64,000 nucleotides of DNA from Nematostella vectensis (GCF_932526225.1 NC_064039.1:13224139-13288138), one strand, 5' to 3'. Positions 1 through 20,999 are shown, counted from the first letter of the stretch. Notes: generated by a model not told the origin, from the sequence alone. Numbers and translations are program-made.

Positions 1-292
1 AAATAAGACATATTGCGTTAACCTAGGCGCGAAGCAAGGGTACCAACATTTTTGCCAAAGACAACAGTAAGATTTTGCGTATTTTGGCCCCTAACTAAAA
101 TATAAAAAAAACTTATTGAAAAAAAAAAAGATGGGTAGATGCTCAATTATATTACGAATCGAAGTATGTGCAGTTTTTTGTTATTACATAAAAACTGACG
201 TGCGCATTTAATTTCTAGCGCAACACAGTCGCGAAGGTGAACCATAACCTTAAAAGTGTAAAAGTAAGCTTAACATAATCCTATAATTTCAG

Positions 293-7843
<7,551 letters not shown>

Positions 7844-8225
7844 ATAGCTCTAAATTTTAATGGCAGCTCTACTTTCAAAAACCACCCTCTTAGGACCAGC
7901 AACGCAAGGTGTTCTGACTTTTATTCGTTTTGCTAACAAAGATTCTTTATAAAGTGATTAATTTATGTATTTTACGTCGTGTAACATTCAGATAAAACAA
8001 GTGTATTGTCATTAAAATAACTACATTTGTGATTCATTGTGTGACTTGGTAATTGTTTTCACTGTATTAGTAAGCAGCTGTGCTTAGGCGTTGAGCGTGA
8101 CAAATACTGATATTGTACACTAGTTACACTAGCTCATGCATTCCTTTACACTATACATTAGGTTATTTATTCCTTATATTTTTGATGGGTCACGGAATGT
8201 GTACTTCAAAAGTAACGGGTGTTCA
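7844..8225. other. PUS1 3' UTR / intergenic
   Basis: AT-rich sequence after the PUS1 stop. ATTAAA-type polyadenylation candidates occur (for example near 8012). I see no coding exon before the minisatellite begins. Confidence 0.5.
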
Positions 8226-9820
8226 ACCCGAAGCCCTGTCTAACTTGGCTAAATTCTGTCTACTCTACCCGTAGCCCTTTCCAACTTGGCTAAATTCTTT
8301 CTGCTCTACCCAAAGCCCTTTCCAACTTGGCTAAATTCTGTCTACTCTACCCGTAGCCCTTTCCAACTTGGCTAAATTCTTTCTGCTCTACCCAAAGCCC
8401 TTTCCAGCTTGGCTAAATTCTGTCTACTCTACCCGTAGCCCTTTCCAACTTGGCTAAATTCTCTCTACCCTACCCGAAGCTCTTTCCAACTTGGCTAAAT
8501 TCTGTCTACTCTAGCCGAAGCTCTTTCCAACTTGGCTAAATTCTTTCTGCTCTACCCAAAGCCCTTTCCAGCTTGGCTAAATTCTGTTTACTCTACCCGA
8601 AGCTCTTTCCAACTTGGCTAAATTCTGTCTACTCTAGCCGAAGCTCTTTCCAACTTGGCTAAATTCTGTTTACTCTACCCGAAGCTCTTTCCAACTTGGC
8701 TAAATTCTGTCTACTCTACCCGAAGCCCTTTCCAACTTGGCTAAATTCTGTCTACTCTAGCCGAAGCTCTTTCCAACTTGGCTAAATTCTGTCTACTCTA
8801 CCCGAAGCCCTTTCCAACTTGGCTAAATTCTGTCTACTCTACCCGAAGCCCTTTCCAACTTGGCTAAATTCTGTCTACTCTACCCGAAGCCCTTTCCAAC
8901 TTGGCTAAATTCTGTCTACTCTACCCGAAGCCCTTTCCAACTTGGCTAAATTCTGTCTACTCTACCCGAAGCCCTTTCCAACTTGGCTAAATTCTGTCTA
9001 CTCTACCCGAAGCCCTTTCCAACTTGGCTAAATTCTGTCTACTCTACCCGAAGCCCTTTCCAACTTGGCTAAATTCTGTCTACTCTACCCGAAGCCCTTT
9101 CCAACTTGGCTAAATTCTTTCTGCTCTACCCGAAGCCCTTTCCAACTTGGCTAAATTCTGTCTGCTCTACCCGAAGCCCTTTCCAACTTGGCTAAATTCT
9201 TTCTGCTCTACCCGAAGCCCTTTCCAACTTGGCTAAATTCTGTCTGCTCTACCAGAAGCCCTTTCCAACTTGGCTAAATTCTGTCTACTCTACCCAAAGC
9301 CCTTTCCAACTTGGCTAAATTCTTTCTACTCTATCCGAAGCCCTTTCCAACTTGGCTAAATTCTGTCTAATCTACTGGAAGCCCTGTCCAACTTGGCTAA
9401 ATTCTGTCTACTCTACCCGAAGCCCTTTCCAACTTGGCTAAATTCTGTCTACTCTAGCCGAAGCCCTTTCCAACTTGGCTAAATTCTGTCTACTCTACCC
9501 GAAGCCCTTTCCAACTTGGCTAAATTCTGTCTACTCTACCCGAAGCCCTTTCCAACTTGGCTAAATTCTGTCTACTCTACCCGAAGCCCTTTCCAACTTG
9601 GCTAAATTCTGTCTACTCTACCCGAAGCCCTTTCCAACTTGGCTAAATTCTGTCTACTCTACCCGAAGCCCTTTCCAACTTGGCTAAATTCTGTCTACTC
9701 TACCCGAAGCCCTTTCCAACTTGGCTAAATTCTGTCTACTCTAGCAGAAGCCCTTTCCAGCTTGGCTAAATTCTGTCGGCTCTACCCGAAGCCCTGTCCA
9801 ACTTGGCTAAATTCTGTCGT
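8226..9820. repeat. 41-bp minisatellite overlapping the TMTC4 3' coding end
   Basis: About 39 tandem copies of a 41-bp unit (plus strand: GCCCTTTCCAACTTGGCTAA followed by ATTCTGTCTACTCTACCCGAA), most nearly identical. On the minus strand the unit is the last part of the TMTC4 coding sequence. The first two units from the gene side, near 9820, are translated, and the stop codon (9766-9768) lies in the second unit. The remaining array would be 3' UTR or downstream sequence. Confidence 0.95.
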
Positions 9821-12800
9821 AGTACAGTGTTATCAGGATCTAGCTTCAAAGCTTCTTCGTAGTGTCTTCTGGCTGATATGAAATTTTTCTACAAAAGAAA
9901 AGACAAAAATTATATCCAAGTCTTTGAACAAGCGACACCCACAACCCCTTTGCGCCATGCCCATTTCACAAACCCCAGCAAGTCTCCTATATTCGTCGTA
10001 TAAACCTACTGACAGTCCCACAGAGGCTGAGAGTACCAAACAGGCCCATATAAAAGGCGCCAAATGCAGTCGTGTTATTGAAGAGCGCCAAATATAGTCA
10101 CCTCAATGAAAGGCGCAAAATGCAGTCACGTCATTGAATTGCGCCAAATGCAGTCATGTCATTAAAAGGCGCCAAATGCAGTCACGTCATTGAAAGGCGC
10201 CAAATGCAGTCACGTCATTAAAAGGCGCCAAATGCAGTCACGCCATTAAAAGGCGCCAAATGCAGTCACGTCATTGAAAGGCGCCAAATGCAGTCACGTC
10301 ATTGAAATGCGCCAAATGTGGCCACGTCATTAAAAGGCGCCAAATGTAGTCACGACATTGAAAGGCGCCAAATGCAGTCATGTCATTGAAAGGCGCCAAA
10401 TGCTGTCACGACATTAAAAGAGCGCCAAATGCAGTCACGTCATTAAAATGCTCCAAATGCTGTCACGTCATGAAAAGGCGCCAAATGCAGTCACGTCATT
10501 AAAAGGCGCCAAATGCAGTTACGTCATGAAAAGGCGCCAAATGCAGTCACGCCATTAAAAGGCGCCAAATGCAGTCACGTCATTGAAAGGCGCCAAATGC
10601 AGTCACGTCATTGAAAGGAGCCAAATGCTGTCACGACATTAAAAGCGCCAAATGCAGTCACGTCATTAAAATGCGCCAAATGCTGTCACGTCATTAAAAG
10701 GCGCCAACTGTAGTCACGACATTAAAAGGCGCCAAATGCAGTCACGTCATTGAAAGGCGCCAAATGCAGTCACGTCATTGAAAGGCGCCAAATGCAGTCA
10801 CGTCATTGAAAGGCGCCAAATGCAGTCACGTCATTGAAAGGCGCCAAATGCAGTCACGTCATTGAAAGGCGCCAAATGCAGTCACGTCATTGAAAGGCGC
10901 CAAATGCAATCGCTTACCTCCAAGTGATATATTACGCCAAGGTTCATGTGCGCACTCGGAAGTGTGCTATCCAGCTGAAGTGCCTTTATGAAACTCTGAA
11001 ACAAGGTGTAACATTAACTCGCCCAACATTACATCCCAGCATCCGCGACACAACACAAAGCAACAACAACACAAAACAAAGCAACTTGACAGCGCAAACA
11101 CATATTCTGCTCAACCAACCTGCTTTGCTCCTTCCATCTCATTCATGTCTTTCATCAGGTTGCCATGGTGATAGTACAGGTCGGCATCGGGGGCACGTGA
11201 CAAGGCTCTGTTGATGACGTCAACCGCCTGTGAAAAATATCGGTATTTAATTTAAATGCCTTATCAAGGATTGGGGTAGTTTTGGGGAACCTTCACCCAT
11301 TAATAAGTATACACGAAGATATGTTTTAAGTGATGAATAAGGAGAGTGGAGAGGGGGAACCCGGGACTCCGAAGAAAAACGGAGCTAAATCAAACTGAAT
11401 CTCACGTTGGACCTGAGAAACACTGCGCAAGGAAGGTCAATAGTTGTAATGCAAAAAAAAGTGAATAACATAGCACAAGAGTTCATTTTCCCGCTGTCTC
11501 AGCCCTTGTCAAATTACCTCGCGAGTTCTTCCGGCCTGGGAGAGCACGTTTGCCAGGTATTTAGAGTGAGAGGGCTTATTTGGATGTTGTTTGACAAGTG
11601 ATTTACACATGAGAATTGCCTCAGCCAGTCTCCCTGTGCGACTTAATAGGACCACCTGGAAAATGGGGATGTGAATAACAAGATTGCATTATATATGTTA
11701 TAGAGATCAGCTACCGGGTCAGGTAGGTAGTGGCCAAACAGCGAATAACCCCCTATTAAAAATGACCGAGGTCAATTTTAACACCTAGGCATATTCCAAA
11801 TTGTTGTAGTCTTATTTCCGGACAACCGTAAGAACAATATTCATTATGTCGCGGTGAAATGCAGAAAGTACTCCTAAAGAAAAGTTAATGGTAATCAACC
11901 CTACTCTAAACATAGCATACATTAGTCTTCTTAAAAGCGGCTATATCACCAGTTACTTCCGGTCAATTACGGAACAATTTCCGATAATTTTAAACGGAAA
12001 ACGCGTAAAATATTTCAAAATTGTAAAACCAGTGTGTTTTTTCAAGCATGTGACTGTTAACTTAGGGAGGATGGCCTGTCAGATAGAAGATTCTAATAGA
12101 TTCTTTTGTCTTTTATCGGTTTAGGTTTCCGTCCACCCGACGGAAGTAAACTGGGAGATTGCCGCTTTAAAAGAAAACGTCTCGAGAAAACTGAGATGCA
12201 CTTACCAAACATTGCTGAAAACATTTATGAATAATAAGAGTTTCCAGCATATTTCAACATTTAAATAAACCAAAACAACAGTGTTCTCCAAATAGTCTCC
12301 GGAGTCTTAAAGCCGTGTTATACAGAGTCGGTGCATAGTCACGTGATTACCATGTTAGATAGGGTTTCCTCGTCAGACGGGCTCAGCATTAAAGCCTCTT
12401 TCCAGGCTCTCTCGGCCTCTTCTAGCCGCTCAGTATTGTAGTACAGTACACCTAGTAGTTGGAGAGTGGTACCCTCCCTCTTAATCGACAGCGCCCTTGA
12501 GAGAAAACAACGACACTTTTTTCTTACACTGCTTTACAGAATCTTTAGGGAGTTTTCTGGATATAAGTCCCTGCATGGTTTTTGTCACTATACTCAGGGG
12601 CGTAGCTAGCACGCGGCAAACTGCCCCCTCAGTAGAGCAGGAATTTACAAGAGACACATGAAAAAATAGCATCTGCCACCGAAGCAAATAAAAGAAATAC
12701 CGGAAGCTTGCTCCCCCTAAAAAAAAATTCCTGGCATTGTTTGAGGTCACTGTACTTGACCTTACGGTTCCAAAACTACATTATATTTTCCCTGGCATTG

Positions 12801-15800
12801 TTTGAGGTCACTGTACTTGACCTTACGGTTCTCAAACTACATTATATTTTCCCTGGCATTGTTTGAGGTCACTGTACTTGACCTTAACGGTTTCTAAACT
12901 TCATTCTCTTTTTCCTGGCATCGTTTAGAGCCATTACATGGAATCGCATTAGGTTTCCATCTCCTTGACACAGTCTATAACATTTACTACTACTCATCAA
13001 AGACATTTCTACACACATTCTGGTTCCCCGGGCACAAAAAACATGTTGTTTTATCAGACCCAACTCGAAACCTTGTGTGTGCCTTGTGAGAACAAGCAAA
13101 GAACATAATATCATTGTTAATAATCATTTGACTGTGTAATTCTCCTTATGCATTATTGGACATTATATTTTTATATACACTGAGATTTAAGAGCATTCTT
13201 AAGATCATTTTCAGCCTTAAAATGCTTGAAAATAAGAACGGCTCAGTCACAATTGAAAATTAGAGGTTCTTATGAATAAAATTTCACTGTACTTGGGAGT
13301 TTAAGCTTTGACATTATGCCACTGTTTGGAGCCATGACACTACCTTTTGTATGCATTTTCCGCCTCCTTGACTCGGTCCTGGCTTCTCAGCAGACGCGCC
13401 ATGTTCACATACGCCACTGAATGCGCAGAATTTAACTTGATGGCCTTTTGGTACTGTGCCAGGGCGCCATTAATATCACCTAAGAGCGCACCAAAAGACT
13501 TGATCATTTGACATTGAATGGATTGTTAAAATCAAGTTGGAACCATACATAGAGTAGAAATATGGAAAGATGGAAAGTCTTTTGTCACAGCAAGGCTTAT
13601 TAAGAAGGTTTAAAGAGTCACCGACAGCTGCCATTTTGTTATCCTTAAAATACCAAGTGTGAGAAAGGATACGAGAAAGCATTTGCAATATATAAGATCA
13701 AAATTGGTAAAAGCTGTTTTTTAATAGATGGCTTTTTCGAAAGTTCTTCAAACAATCTGTCTTCTAGTTTAGAATAATAAACAATAACAATGATGTGGCT
13801 GAAAAATGACTCTTTAAATATAATTTTTTCGGAGCATTTCTCCCTTGTCCCTCGTCTATTTTTTTTTTCTTTTTACAAAGGCGAAGATGACAATTTGCAT
13901 GTGAAGTTGATGAAAAAAGCGTAATAAAGAAAGAGATTCTACCGATCATTATATATTCAGAATAAAAAAAAAGCAGTTAAATAAAAAGTATTAAGATAAA
14001 TTTCAACAGAATATCGAGCAATTTTCATCAATGGACAATAAAAATCTTGTACCAGGAAATTTTAAGGTCTGCAGTAGTAGTTTTGGTGTCCTTAGAGAAG
14101 TGTCAGTAATCGTGCTTGATGTTTTCATTGAAATATTTTTATTGAGGGCTCTCTTAAGAACAAAATAATACAAATTCAAAGAGGCTTTATGTCAATCTCT
14201 AATTTGCATTATTAGCCATCCATACTTACAGTACCGTAAGTAGTGAATGTAAATAAACTAAAACTCACCTATTTTAGCAAGAAAGACACCATAGTTATTG
14301 TAGGCATCAGCGTTGCTAGGCGACATGTCAATCACCTGACGGTAGATTTCATCGGCTTTCACTTTTTTTCCTTGATCACTCAGAATGCCTGCAAGATTCA
14401 TCATGGCATCCAGGTACCCAGGCCGTTGTCTGGCAACAAATGATCACAAAATTGCGTTAGCGTCATCACCTATTATCGGTGTAAATGTCTGATCCTGATG
14501 TGGTGACCAGAAAATCCCAGTGACATGTTTATAACTTTGCACCCTGTGTGTGCAAGGGCGTGTACCTGATGGCTTCTTGAAGAGCACTTTCTGCTTTGTC
14601 CAGCATACCAAGATTTCTTTAAAAAAAAGAAAACAAGACAAGGGAGTATTCACTAAATACCCTCTGAGGGTATGTGCCTGAAAATTTTGAATTACCCGAA
14701 GATGTACCCAGGTTCCAGAGTCTCCCTTGTCGCCGCATTAGTTGCTGCATTAGCATCGGCGAGGATAGTAGAGGTGATGCTACTACCATTGCATGTTGTC
14801 TAATGTACCCGCCTTTGAGACCGCAGGGTCAAAGGGATTAATTGACCATTTAATGAGTTTGTTTGATTGACAACTGATCCGCCTTATATGTGAGGGGTGT
14901 GCTTGCTTACGTTCAGTTCAGTATCAGAGTACAGAGTGTATACTCGCCTTTATTAATAGCCTTTAGCCTTCTTTTCCCACCCACCCACCCGGTGGCAGAG
15001 AAGATTTATTTGTCAAGTATATTATGTTACTATGGTTTTTTTATGATAAATAAACTTCTCTCTGGGCCAAACAAACAAATTACAGTGTCAGTCTTGTGTT
15101 CCTTATTCTAGTATTCATATTTAATTAGCATGTGTATGGACGATATTAATGGGGAATTAGCCACTTAACTGAGAGAAGGGAAATTCTGGAACCAGCGTAC
15201 TAAAAAGGTGAGGCTCCCGAAAAATGGGCCCTCTAATTGTTAGGAGGGGGGCTCTGAAGTAGTGGATGAAAACCAACAGGATGCCATAAAGAAAAGTTCT
15301 GGAGAAGACATGAAAGGAAATAAAAAAGGAACTTGTCTAGAACAGTAACTCATGCAACTCAATGTTGCCAGAAGCAAAGGTAGAAAATGGAGTATGCGGA
15401 CAAAAAGTTACATGGTTATTGACTTGCCACCATGATCCCCATGATGCCTAAGTATAAGTTATGTCTCTCTGCAGATTTAAAGAAAAAGCATTGGATATTT
15501 TTGGAAATATATTGAAAAGTTTGTAAAATACTGGTCTAAATACTGGATAAATAAAATAAAACAGTAGCACATCAAATTCGAATGATTGAATATCATACTC
15601 ATGATAAAAACATGAATATAAAAATCGGATGAGATTTGAGACTACTAGACATTAATTTTGTGATTCAGTAAATTGAAAAAGATTGCTATAAAGAATTACT
15701 AACGAGCCTCCTTAAAAGGTGTCCTGAGTCAAAATCCACCTACCCCAAGCCCTCCCCCCCACATCACTTTTGTCTCTGGTCTGCTGCATTAAGTCAAATT

Positions 15801-18800
15801 ATATGAAAATATACATGTTAACATATTATTTACATACTGTAGTACGAGAAGTGATAGTGAGGTTTACAAGGCAGTGGGATAACTGATGGCTTACCCAAAA
15901 CGAACACCCAAGTTGAAATATGAATTTGAATGGGCTGGGTCATGCTTGATTGCTGCCTGGAAAAGTTGTACAGCCTCCTGTAAATTTGATTAAAGGAACT
16001 CAGAGAACTGAATATACACCTATTTTTAAAATGTTATAAAGCAAATTAATGTAGAGAAAGGTGAAAACCTTTTGCAATTAAATTACTTTTCATCTTTATT
16101 CTTACAAATAATTGAAACCATAAGCAGTGGTTGGTCTAAAAACTGCCATTTGCTATTTGCCATTAACCATTTGCACTGATAAAATGTATTTAAATACTGG
16201 AGGTGTATGTCTACCTGCTGTATAGGTAAAGTGTTGAATCAATGAGATAATAAGTTGATTTCTTACCTCGTCATTCTCCTGTAAAGTACCAAGGTTGTTA
16301 TACGCACTGACATAGTTTGGCTCAAGCCTGGAACACAAAATATTACCACTCTTTACATGACAACAATCAACTCTAAAGGAAACAGTACATCAACAGGACT
16401 GAACAGAAGTTGCTTACTTGAGTGAAATAGCATAATGGTGTTTTGCAGCCTCTATATCACCAATATCTTTGAGGAAGTTCCCATAGTTGTAGTGCACCTT
16501 TGCATTATGAGGTAGAGTCTCTACTCCAGATCTTCAGAAATTGATACAAAAATAAAAACAGGAAAACTATATATTCTATGAAAACTGAAACAGTTTACAA
16601 ACAGTTATTGTGTAAGCACTGTCACTTGGTTTTAGTGTCCTTATTGAAGAACACAAGGGGGTTCACAGTGCCAATTCAGTAAGACATCCAGGATTTTACA
16701 CCTCTGAAAAAATCCCAAGTAGAGCCCCCGGTTCTCATGCTTGAGAAACAAGGCCCATGTTAGGGCTCTAAATTTAATATTTCTTTATCCTGGTCAGGTT
16801 CTGCTGTGTTTGCTAACTATGAGTAACCCTCCCTGGCATACTTTGTTATACATGCTATACATGCTATGCTAAATGTTTTGAAAGACACTTTAATACCTTA
16901 AAAATATCAATGAACCTGGAACTTTGAATCACTTTTTATGAGCATAGTTACAGTTCCAAAATCCCCAATACCTGAAAAGTGTCTCCCTATTTTTCCACAC
17001 ATGATTTCTATCCACGGTTTTCCAGCAAAACAGCACTATCAACAGGATCAGGAAAAAGGTAATAAGTTTGCTTGGAATGGTTGCAGATCTCTGGCCAGGC
17101 TTGTGTTGATGTGACCATTGGCACAACTTGTTTGCACCATGAATAACAAGGAGACAGAAGCCTAAACTATAAATATTATTTATTAGTCAAAATAATCTCA
17201 CATTCAACATCTAGTTTATTCATCAATAAAAATAGTTTAGAGGATTCTAAGGCATAATACGTAGTTGGGCTGGGATAGGTTGATATCTTGGCCAGTCGCC
17301 ATAGTAATATATGCCGGGAATGTTTCTAAAAAAATGGCTCCATAGCCATCCTTCAAGAGGCCTTATGCTGATCTAAAAAATCAACAAAGCACAGTCTAAA
17401 ATCCGCTTACTGTCAAGGACCTAGAGTAAAGTTTTTGAGTAACATAAAGCATATAAAATTACTATAATTTTTCCATTCCACTTCAATGTGTGCTATTAAA
17501 GTTGTATACTCTTATCATAGAATAACGACTATCATCATTGTCTTTGATATCATCATTGGCATAATTAATAATAATAGTGATAAAAATAAATTATTATCAT
17601 TACAATTAGCATTATCATTATCAGCACCAACCTTGGTATATAAAGAATCCTCTCTGCGACCACAAACCCAACTCTGAACAAAAGATTTGATGCTGGTAGA
17701 AAAGGCACTATCATCAATAACAAGCTGATGAACACAACTTGTTGGTCTTCTTTCTGTGAGTACAACAGAATAGGATATTGTCAATTATATTTAGCAGGTA
17801 TGAAATATCATTACAAATATGTTCTTCACGTTTATCATTTTCTTTATCAGTATTACCAAAAACAAAACAAAACTTTGGGTTTGAACTTTGGAGATTCACA
17901 AGCAGGTGCATACTGTACCTAGGAATTGGGAGTGCAGTCAGGAATATTTTATGGAAAAAGGGTAGTTTTTCCCAGTACTTCAATAAGAAATGACCCACTT
18001 TTTGGCAGCCAAGGGTGGATGCACGGGTGGCCAAGGGTGGTCTAGTGTGTTAGCACGCCGGCCTCTCGCCGCTGTGGCCCAGGTTCGAATCCTGACTCAA
18101 ACTGGGGATTTTTCTGGGTTCCTGCCTTGATTCGAATTTGTGTCACAAGTGAGTTAAAGTTATTCTCCCGTGTTTCCAGCCTTCTCGGATAAGGACACTG
18201 AACCGGAGGTCCCGTCTCTTCAAGCTGCACTACACTAACCTGAACCAAAGGGATGTAAAAGAACCACTGGGGACGCAATAAACCCTCTGGCAGTGACCAC
18301 CCCCAGTGACAGTGCTTACTAACCGAGGGCCATATGTTAGAAAACTGTATATTCGGTTAAATATGTTACCCTCGATAAACAAAGATTAAACTGAAACTGA
18401 TATATCCACACTCTGCACACTCTCCTGTGTATGCGCATGGTTATGTTTACCTCTCCTTCTTGGGATAACAAAGAGAACCATAGCAACAGCACAATCAGGG
18501 AAAAGAATGCAATGGTTGCTAGGTTGCGTGGGTCCCATACTGTCTCCACCAATGGTATGCTTCCGCCTTGCCAATCATAACTGAGCTTGTAGGGTGATAG
18601 AAGAAGCCACAGGTTAAATGCAAACAAGTAACAGTAGGTGAGCACTCGTGTGAGCAGAGAATCTGAAAAGGAAGCAGGATTATCCTGTGTAGTGAACTTT
18701 GGTAGACTTCCTCCCAACATCCATAACCGGAAAACCAACAGACAGGTAACCTGCAAAAAAGGATATTAAAAAATTACAATTGTAAATTGTAACAAATTTT

Positions 18801-20626
18801 TATTATAATCTAGATAAAGGAGATAATTGTGTTGATGATAATTTTGGGGGTGAATCAAATTATTTGAAATCTAGTTAACATGAGTCAGTGCCTTACCACA
18901 AGCATCAATAGACATGTCCTGGTAATAAGTGATTTGCAGGACTTGAGCACAGTTGAGATTTGTTCTCCCTTGATAATTCTTGGAACCGTGAGACGAAGAG
19001 AGCACAGGTGATTGACAGACAAACACAGAAACAAAACTGATTAGTTGTTATTAATGAAGCAGGACTAAATAAATCATTATCTACAGGGGGGAGCGATTGT
19101 TACATGGCAGATGTAAATCAGCGTTCTAGGCATGACAAAGCAAATATGGAAATTCAAGCATTGAAAATAATGGATAATTAGTTTGAGAGTAAAGAGATAA
19201 TAATTGTTCTCCTTGTGATCATTACGTCTCGTGGCTTAAAATAATTTGGCTTACCTCTCCCACAATCTATTTTCTATGAAGGCATGATAAAGCACACAGA
19301 CACCAAATATAGTTATTCCCTGTTCCTTGATCAGCATGGCCATCGCACCCAAAGCAACACAACACCAAATATAGACTGATGTGAAAACTGAGTTTTCATT
19401 CTTCAGTGACCTAAAAATATTTTTAAGTATTTGCTTTCATCAATAAACATCAAGAATAAGGATAATGGTGATTATTATGATTGGAGAAGGCGATGATTGA
19501 TGATGGTAATGATGATAGTGTATGATGGCAATGGTGATGTCAGGCCCATACCCAGGGGGGTGCAGGGGTGCGAATGGGCCCCCACAACGGCCAAAGGTCC
19601 ACTTTCGGTTCCTAAATAACGTGCTATGTATTTGTAGACAAAACTATAAAGCACAAGCTAGATCACTCTAGTATGTAGCCAAATCAGACAATAAACGTCC
19701 CATGGAGATACCGCAAAGTCATAAAAACATCCCTTTTTGTTCTTTTTGGGGTGGTCATATTTTTATCAGAGAACTCCCCTCACCCAAAATTAGGTCCACT
19801 AATTTTGGGTGGGGGGAAAACCCTGGGTATGGGCCTGGATTTGATATGGTGGTGGGTGTTGATGATGATAATTTCTGTGATACAGTACTGTAATCATTAT
19901 ACACTTGACTATTAAAAAACTGCATTATTGTATAATACATACCTTATATATGATAAAAGTGATAACAGAAAAAGAAAGCATGCTAAAACATCTGCACGAC
20001 CAACAACACCGGTCACCTAGTAACAAATGGAATGTCAAGATCGTCGTGTTTGGGTCTCAGAGAGTAGGAAAAGTGAATTGGTCTTATTCTGCCGTGGTAC
20101 TTACAGCTTCAGTGTGAATTGGATGTGATGCAAATAATACTCCAGTAATTGCAGCCAGCCGAGTACACCTCCAAACGTGCTTTTCCACAAAATGTACGAA
20201 GGTTAAGCATACCAAAACATGACAAACAACATTTATAAGATGATAGCCGAGAGGATCCAAACCATGAAGAATAAAATTCAAACGAAATGTGAGGACACAA
20301 AGAGGCCTGTACGACTTGTGGCTTGTGTTACTAGACATGGGTTTCCCCCAGAAGTCATTAATAAATACATCATATAGCGATACATTTGGTCGAATGTCTG
20401 GGTTTTCCTTGATCGCAAAGATATCATCATGAACTAGATCACACGATAGACTGTTTGCGTAGCTAAAAAAGGCGCAAAGCGCTGTGATGGAGTACCAAGT
20501 GATTCTGTGGAATTCAGGGAGCAGTAGGAAGCACTTTTGTTGAGATCGGGTTTTTTCTTCAGATGGCAGACAGTCTCGAGTATGATAAGACGGCTTTTTC
20601 GAACGAAACTTCAAATTCGCCGCCAT
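9766..20626 (-). CDS. TMTC4: Transmembrane O-mannosyltransferase TMTC4-type (18 exons)
   Basis: TMTC proteins are ER GT-C type mannosyltransferases with TPR repeats that O-mannosylate cadherins (family knowledge). Exons: 20105-20626, 19943-20016, 19255-19410, 18897-18978, 18451-18750, 17632-17753, 16972-17166, 16418-16531, 16267-16327, 15895-15977, 14566-14616, 14269-14429, 13344-13479, 12351-12477, 11518-11655, 11120-11227, 10918-10974 and 9766-9888. They sum to 2610 nt, in frame throughout, giving 869 aa. The N-terminal part has the luminal HDD motif, the SHKSYRPLCVLTFR block, HPIHTEA and VVGRAD, KEQGIT, the QDNPASF segment and VPFLPASNLLFRVGFV. The C-terminal half is TPRs (for example NAKVHYNYGNFLKD, AYNNLGTLQEND). 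QDNPASF favours TMTC4 over paralogues. The start has an ATATGGCG context. The C-terminal dozen residues are encoded by a minisatellite. Confidence 0.92.
10050..10905. repeat. 28-bp minisatellite in the last TMTC4 intron
   Basis: About 30 tandem copies of a 28-bp unit, AAAGGCGCCAAATGCAGTCA followed by CGTCATTG, with point variants. The array ends about ten bases before the 5' splice site of the penultimate TMTC4 exon (exon end at 10918). Each unit holds TTTGGCGCC (complement strand), resembling an E2F site, and TGACGTGA, resembling a CRE/ATF site. The resemblance is by eye. Confidence 0.95.
11930..12167. mobile_element. MITE-like element, TTTAAAGC-GTAAACT family, copy 1
   Basis: Bounded by inverted ends: AAAAGCGGCTATATCACCAG with TTACTTCCGG at the left, and CGGAAGTAAACTGGGAGATT then GCCGCTTTAAAA at the right. 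A second copy in the opposite orientation is at 53377-53626. It lies in a TMTC4 intron. Confidence 0.65.
12727..12912. repeat. About 61-bp tandem triplication in a TMTC4 intron
   Basis: Three successive copies of a unit containing CCTGGCATTGTTTGAGGTCA then CTGTACTTGACCTTACGGTT. The third is more diverged. Confidence 0.85.
13606..13828. mobile_element. MITE-like element, family copy 2 (TMTC4 intron)
   Basis: Begins GTTTAAAGAGTCACCGACAG and ends AAAAATGACTCTTTAAATAT (inverted AAAGAGTCA ends). It shares internal blocks with the copy at 3822-4088. Confidence 0.6.
18005..18340 (+). mobile_element. tRNA-derived SINE in a TMTC4 intron
   Basis: The 5' part looks like a tRNA gene: an A-box-like stretch (GGTCTAGTGTGTTAGCACG) and, about 45 bp on, a near-perfect B box GGTTCGAATCC. 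It is followed by a non-tRNA body with GGATGTAAAAGAACCACTGG. RNA polymerase III internal promoters of this layout define tRNA-SINEs. The 3' end is uncertain. Confidence 0.7.
19541..19840. mobile_element. MITE (CAGGCCCATACCCAGG ends), TMTC4 intron
   Basis: About 300 bp with terminal inverted repeats CAGGCCCATACCCAGG and CCTGGGTATGGGCCTG. It holds internal blocks TAGACAAAACTATAAAGCA and GCTAGATCACTCTAGTATG, which recur at 20677-20999, 46782-47070 and 62440-62960. This is therefore a dispersed non-autonomous DNA transposon family, possibly hAT by its CAGG-type ends. Confidence 0.75.
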
Positions 20627-20676
20627 ATTGGATTACCCATAATGCTACACGGTTTTCGCAGAACAGGATTGCTGTA

Positions 20677-20999
20677 CCCAGACCCGTAAACAGGAGGGGT
20701 GCAGGGGGTGCGAACGCCCTCCCCCCCCCCCCCCCCCCCCCCCCACCACCACACACACACAACAGCCGAAGGTCTACTTTCGGTTCTCAATAGACGTGCT
20801 ATTTGTAGACAAAACTATAAAGCATAAGCTAGATCACTCTAGTATGTAGCCAAATCCGACAATTAACGTCCCGTGGAGATAAAAAAAAATCCCTTTTTGT
20901 TTTTTCGGGGGTGGTAAGATTTTTATCAGAAAACCCACTTCGCCCCCCCCCCGGAAAAATTTGGTCCACTTTTTCGGAATCGGAAAAGGAGAATCTTTA
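20677..20999. mobile_element. MITE, second copy, interrupted by a LINE
   Basis: Left part of the same MITE family as 19541-19840 (CAGACCCGTAAACAGG end, poly-C tract, shared internal blocks). The expected right end appears only after the LINE, around 22804-22845 (CCCCAGAACAGTCCTGGGCA), so the LINE seems to have inserted into it. Confidence 0.6.

Noticed and set aside
8226-10905. CRISPR-like appearance of the 41-bp and 28-bp arrays
   Set aside because: Units are directly adjacent with no unique spacers, and the host is a eukaryote.
14795-15118. Possible solo LTR (TG...CA-like ends, polyA signals) in a TMTC4 intron
   Set aside because: No target duplication and no matching second copy; the boundaries are guesses.
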